In this document: piece after piece, positions 7,097-8,488 of the stretch | Layout: each line of letters opens with the position of its first letter | How positions within the stretch are numbered: position 1 is the first letter of the stretch | Position numbers and translations under genes: made by a program | From: Caryophanales bacterium | Lineage (GTDB): Bacteria > Bacillota_I > Bacilli_A > RFN20 > CAG-826 | Assembly (NCBI GenBank): GCA_016280685.1 | Contig: JAEEHE010000114.1 | Location: 1-8,488 of the forward strand | Length of the DNA: 8,488 nucleotides | Direction of reading: 5' to 3' | Notes under the pieces: generated by a model | What the model was told of the DNA's origin: nothing | Seen by the model: the letters and a program-made list of their open reading frames with translations, nothing else | The model's database searches: none

Positions 7097-8466
7097 TAAT
7101 CCCTCATATATATATCTCTAGTATAAACTTTATCTCTCACATCATCCAAATTATGGTTATATCGATTCGTGATAATTAAATCCGCTTTTTTCTTAAATAT
7201 ATTTATATTATTCTCACTATCAGGATAATTCTTATCATAGATAATGACATTAATGCCTTTATCTAATAAGATATTCATCACATCAACACTAGAAGAAGAA
7301 CGATAATTATCACTGCCTAATTTCATCGCTAAAGAATAGATTCCGATAACGATATCTTCTTTCTTCTTATGAGAAATATTAATCGCAGTGTTGATAATAT
7401 CTTCTGCGATATATTCTTTTCTAGTTTTATTACTTTCCACGATTGCTTTAATTAAATTGTTATTAGGGATATCGATAAAGCTATTTTGTAATTGCTCACT
7501 ATCCTTGGGGAGACAATAGCCACCATAGCCAAAGGATGGGTTATTGTAATAATCTCCGATTCTCTCATCTCTAGACATACCTTTAATGACATCTAAAGTG
7601 TTGATATCATTCTCTTTTGCATAACTGTCTAATTCGTTAAAATAAGCCACTCTCATGGCCAAATAGGCGTTGGAAAATAATTTAACCGCTTCCGCTTCTT
7701 TCGTGCCCATAAATATCGTTTTATTCATATTTAAGGCGGATTTCTCTAGTATAGAAGCAAACTCTTTGACAATAGGAGTTAAATGATTGCTTCCGATAAT
7801 AATACGAGAAGGATAGAGATTATCGTGTAAGGCTTGTCCTTCTCTTAAGAATTCCGGAGAGAAAACAATCTGTAATTTCGGGTATTTTTGCTGCATTTCC
7901 TGGCAAAAACCGATGGGAATTGTCGATTTTATAACGATTAAGGCTTTGGGATTAACTTCATTAACTAATCCGATAATGGAGATGACAGCACTGGTATCAA
8001 AACTATTTGTAAGGACATCGAAATTCGTCGGTGTAGCGATGATGACGATATCTTTATCCTTATAAGATTCTTTATCACTATAGGCTGCTTCTAGGTGAAG
8101 TTTCTTATGACTTAAATAATAAGAGATATCTTTATCCACAAAAGGAGATTTCTTCTCGTTTACTAAATCGATTTTCTCTTTGATGATGTCGGTAATAACC
8201 ACATCGTGAATTTGAGAGAGAAGAACCGCTAAAGAGAGACCGACATATCCGATACCCGCAATCGCGATTTGATATCTCTTCACATGTTTATTTTGTGAAC
8301 CACTACCATAGTTTTTAATTAATTGATAAATCTGTTGATATTTAAAAGTGGAACAATAAGATAGATCATTCTCATATCTCTTATAGGTTCTTAAAGGAAT
8401 CTTCGTAATCTTAGAAGCATCACTTTGTGTTAGTCCTTTAGATATTCTTAATTCTTTTAAATTCAT
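7096..8466 (-). CDS. UDP-glucose-type dehydrogenase with N-terminal XRE helix-turn-helix domain
   Basis: The enzyme oxidises a UDP-sugar with two NAD+ to the uronic acid, most likely UDP-glucose to UDP-glucuronate, a precursor for capsule or exopolysaccharide. Residues 63-456 form a full-length dehydrogenase: Rossmann motif GIGYVG at 71-76, STIP at 181-184, SPEFLREG at 203-210, K262 and N266 in the central helix, catalytic C318 and D322 in GYGGYCLPKD, and YRSSS at 388-392 for the UDP end. The NNPSFGYGGYCLPKD style is that of Gram-positive UDP-glucose enzymes rather than UDP-ManNAc ones. Residues 1-52 are an extra domain of XRE helix-turn-helix type (LKELRISKGLTQSDASK, then IPLRTYKRYEND), joined by a short linker YGSGSQNKH at 53-61. 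No Met occurs between 1 and 191, and the only nearby alternative start (GTG at 8283) has no ribosome binding site, so the fusion appears real. The ATG itself has no ribosome binding site; a -10 box lies just upstream. It overlaps the CotH-type gene by one base. Confidence 0.93.
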   Translation of the reverse strand: MNLKELRISKGLTQSDASKITKIPLRTYKRYENDLSYCSTFKYQQIYQLIKNYGSGSQNKHVKRYQIAIAGIGYVGLSLAVLLSQIHDVVITDIIKEKIDLVNEKKSPFVDKDISYYLSHKKLHLEAAYSDKESYKDKDIVIIATPTNFDVLTNSFDTSAVISIIGLVNEVNPKALIVIKSTIPIGFCQEMQQKYPKLQIVFSPEFLREGQALHDNLYPSRIIIGSNHLTPIVKEFASILEKSALNMNKTIFMGTKEAEAVKLFSNAYLAMRVAYFNELDSYAKENDINTLDVIKGMSRDERIGDYYNNPSFGYGGYCLPKDSEQLQNSFIDIPNNNLIKAIVESNKTRKEYIAEDIINTAINISHKKKEDIVIGIYSLAMKLGSDNYRSSSSVDVMNILLDKGINVIIYDKNYPDSENNINIFKKKADLIITNRYNHNLDDVRDKVYTRDIYMRD

Positions 8467-8472
8467 AACTAT

Positions 8473-8478
8473 ATTATA
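8473..8478 (-). promoter_or_regulatory. -10 box abutting the start codon (possible leaderless mRNA)
   Basis: On the - strand a perfect TATAAT (complement of 8473-8478) is followed by ATAGTT and then the ATG at 8466. Seven nt after the -10 box is the A of the ATG, where transcription would normally begin. No AGGAG-like sequence exists in the 22 bases available upstream. The matching -35 would fall near 8496-8501, outside the window, so it cannot be checked here. The reading frame is also open to the window edge without an ATG, GTG or TTG. Confidence 0.45.
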
Positions 8479-8488
8479 AATAATAAAG

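Noticed and set aside
8281..8283. GTG as the true start of the dehydrogenase, leaving the helix-turn-helix as a separate upstream gene
   Set aside because: There is no stop codon between the two parts, no ribosome binding site before the GTG, and a clean flexible linker joins the domains.
1..8488. CRISPR arrays, tRNA or rRNA genes, insertion sequences, prophage or attachment sites
   Set aside because: I saw no regularly spaced repeats, cloverleaf or CCA-type ends, transposase motifs or long terminal inverted repeats.

Overview
The window looks like a chromosomal segment from a low-GC Gram-positive anaerobe, probably an uncultured gut Bacilli or Erysipelotrichia/RF39-like lineage. Reasons: AT-rich sequence, AGA as the main Arg codon, AGGAG-type ribosome binding sites, lipobox lipoproteins typical of a single-membrane cell, and an anaerobe's superoxide reductase. 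TGA is not read as Trp, which argues against Mycoplasma-type Mollicutes. The lineage is an inference from style and gene content, not from a marker gene.

Left third, + strand (1-2213): the 3' part of a large ABC-2-type exporter permease, cut by the left edge, is followed 3 nt later by a small protein with one membrane anchor and a probable Ig-like outer domain. The two look like the end of an exporter operon whose ATPase would lie upstream. A weak terminator follows at 2270-2302.

Centre, + strand (2316-4976): a self-contained unit for one large surface lipoprotein of 840 aa. It has its own promoter, a stable hairpin at the predicted 5' end of the mRNA, a second hairpin before a strong ribosome binding site, the gene itself (lipobox, BIG_2 domain, a second beta-sandwich, a beta-helix-like region, an unrecognised C-terminus), and a strong terminator that can serve both strands.

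Right half, - strand (8488 down to 4994): a probable co-directional unit. First is a nucleotide-sugar (UDP-glucose type) dehydrogenase carrying an XRE-type helix-turn-helix domain at its N-terminus. Its ATG sits directly behind a perfect -10 box with no ribosome binding site, which suggests a leaderless mRNA. Second, overlapping its stop codon as TAATG, is a lipoprotein with a chitobiase-like domain and a CotH kinase domain. Third, after 69 nt, is desulfoferrodoxin (superoxide reductase).

The most notable point is the DNA-binding domain fused to a complete sugar-nucleotide dehydrogenase and translationally coupled to an outward-facing CotH-type kinase lipoprotein. This suggests a self-regulated cell-surface polysaccharide or surface-modification module. 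The functional link is inferred from gene order and domain content.
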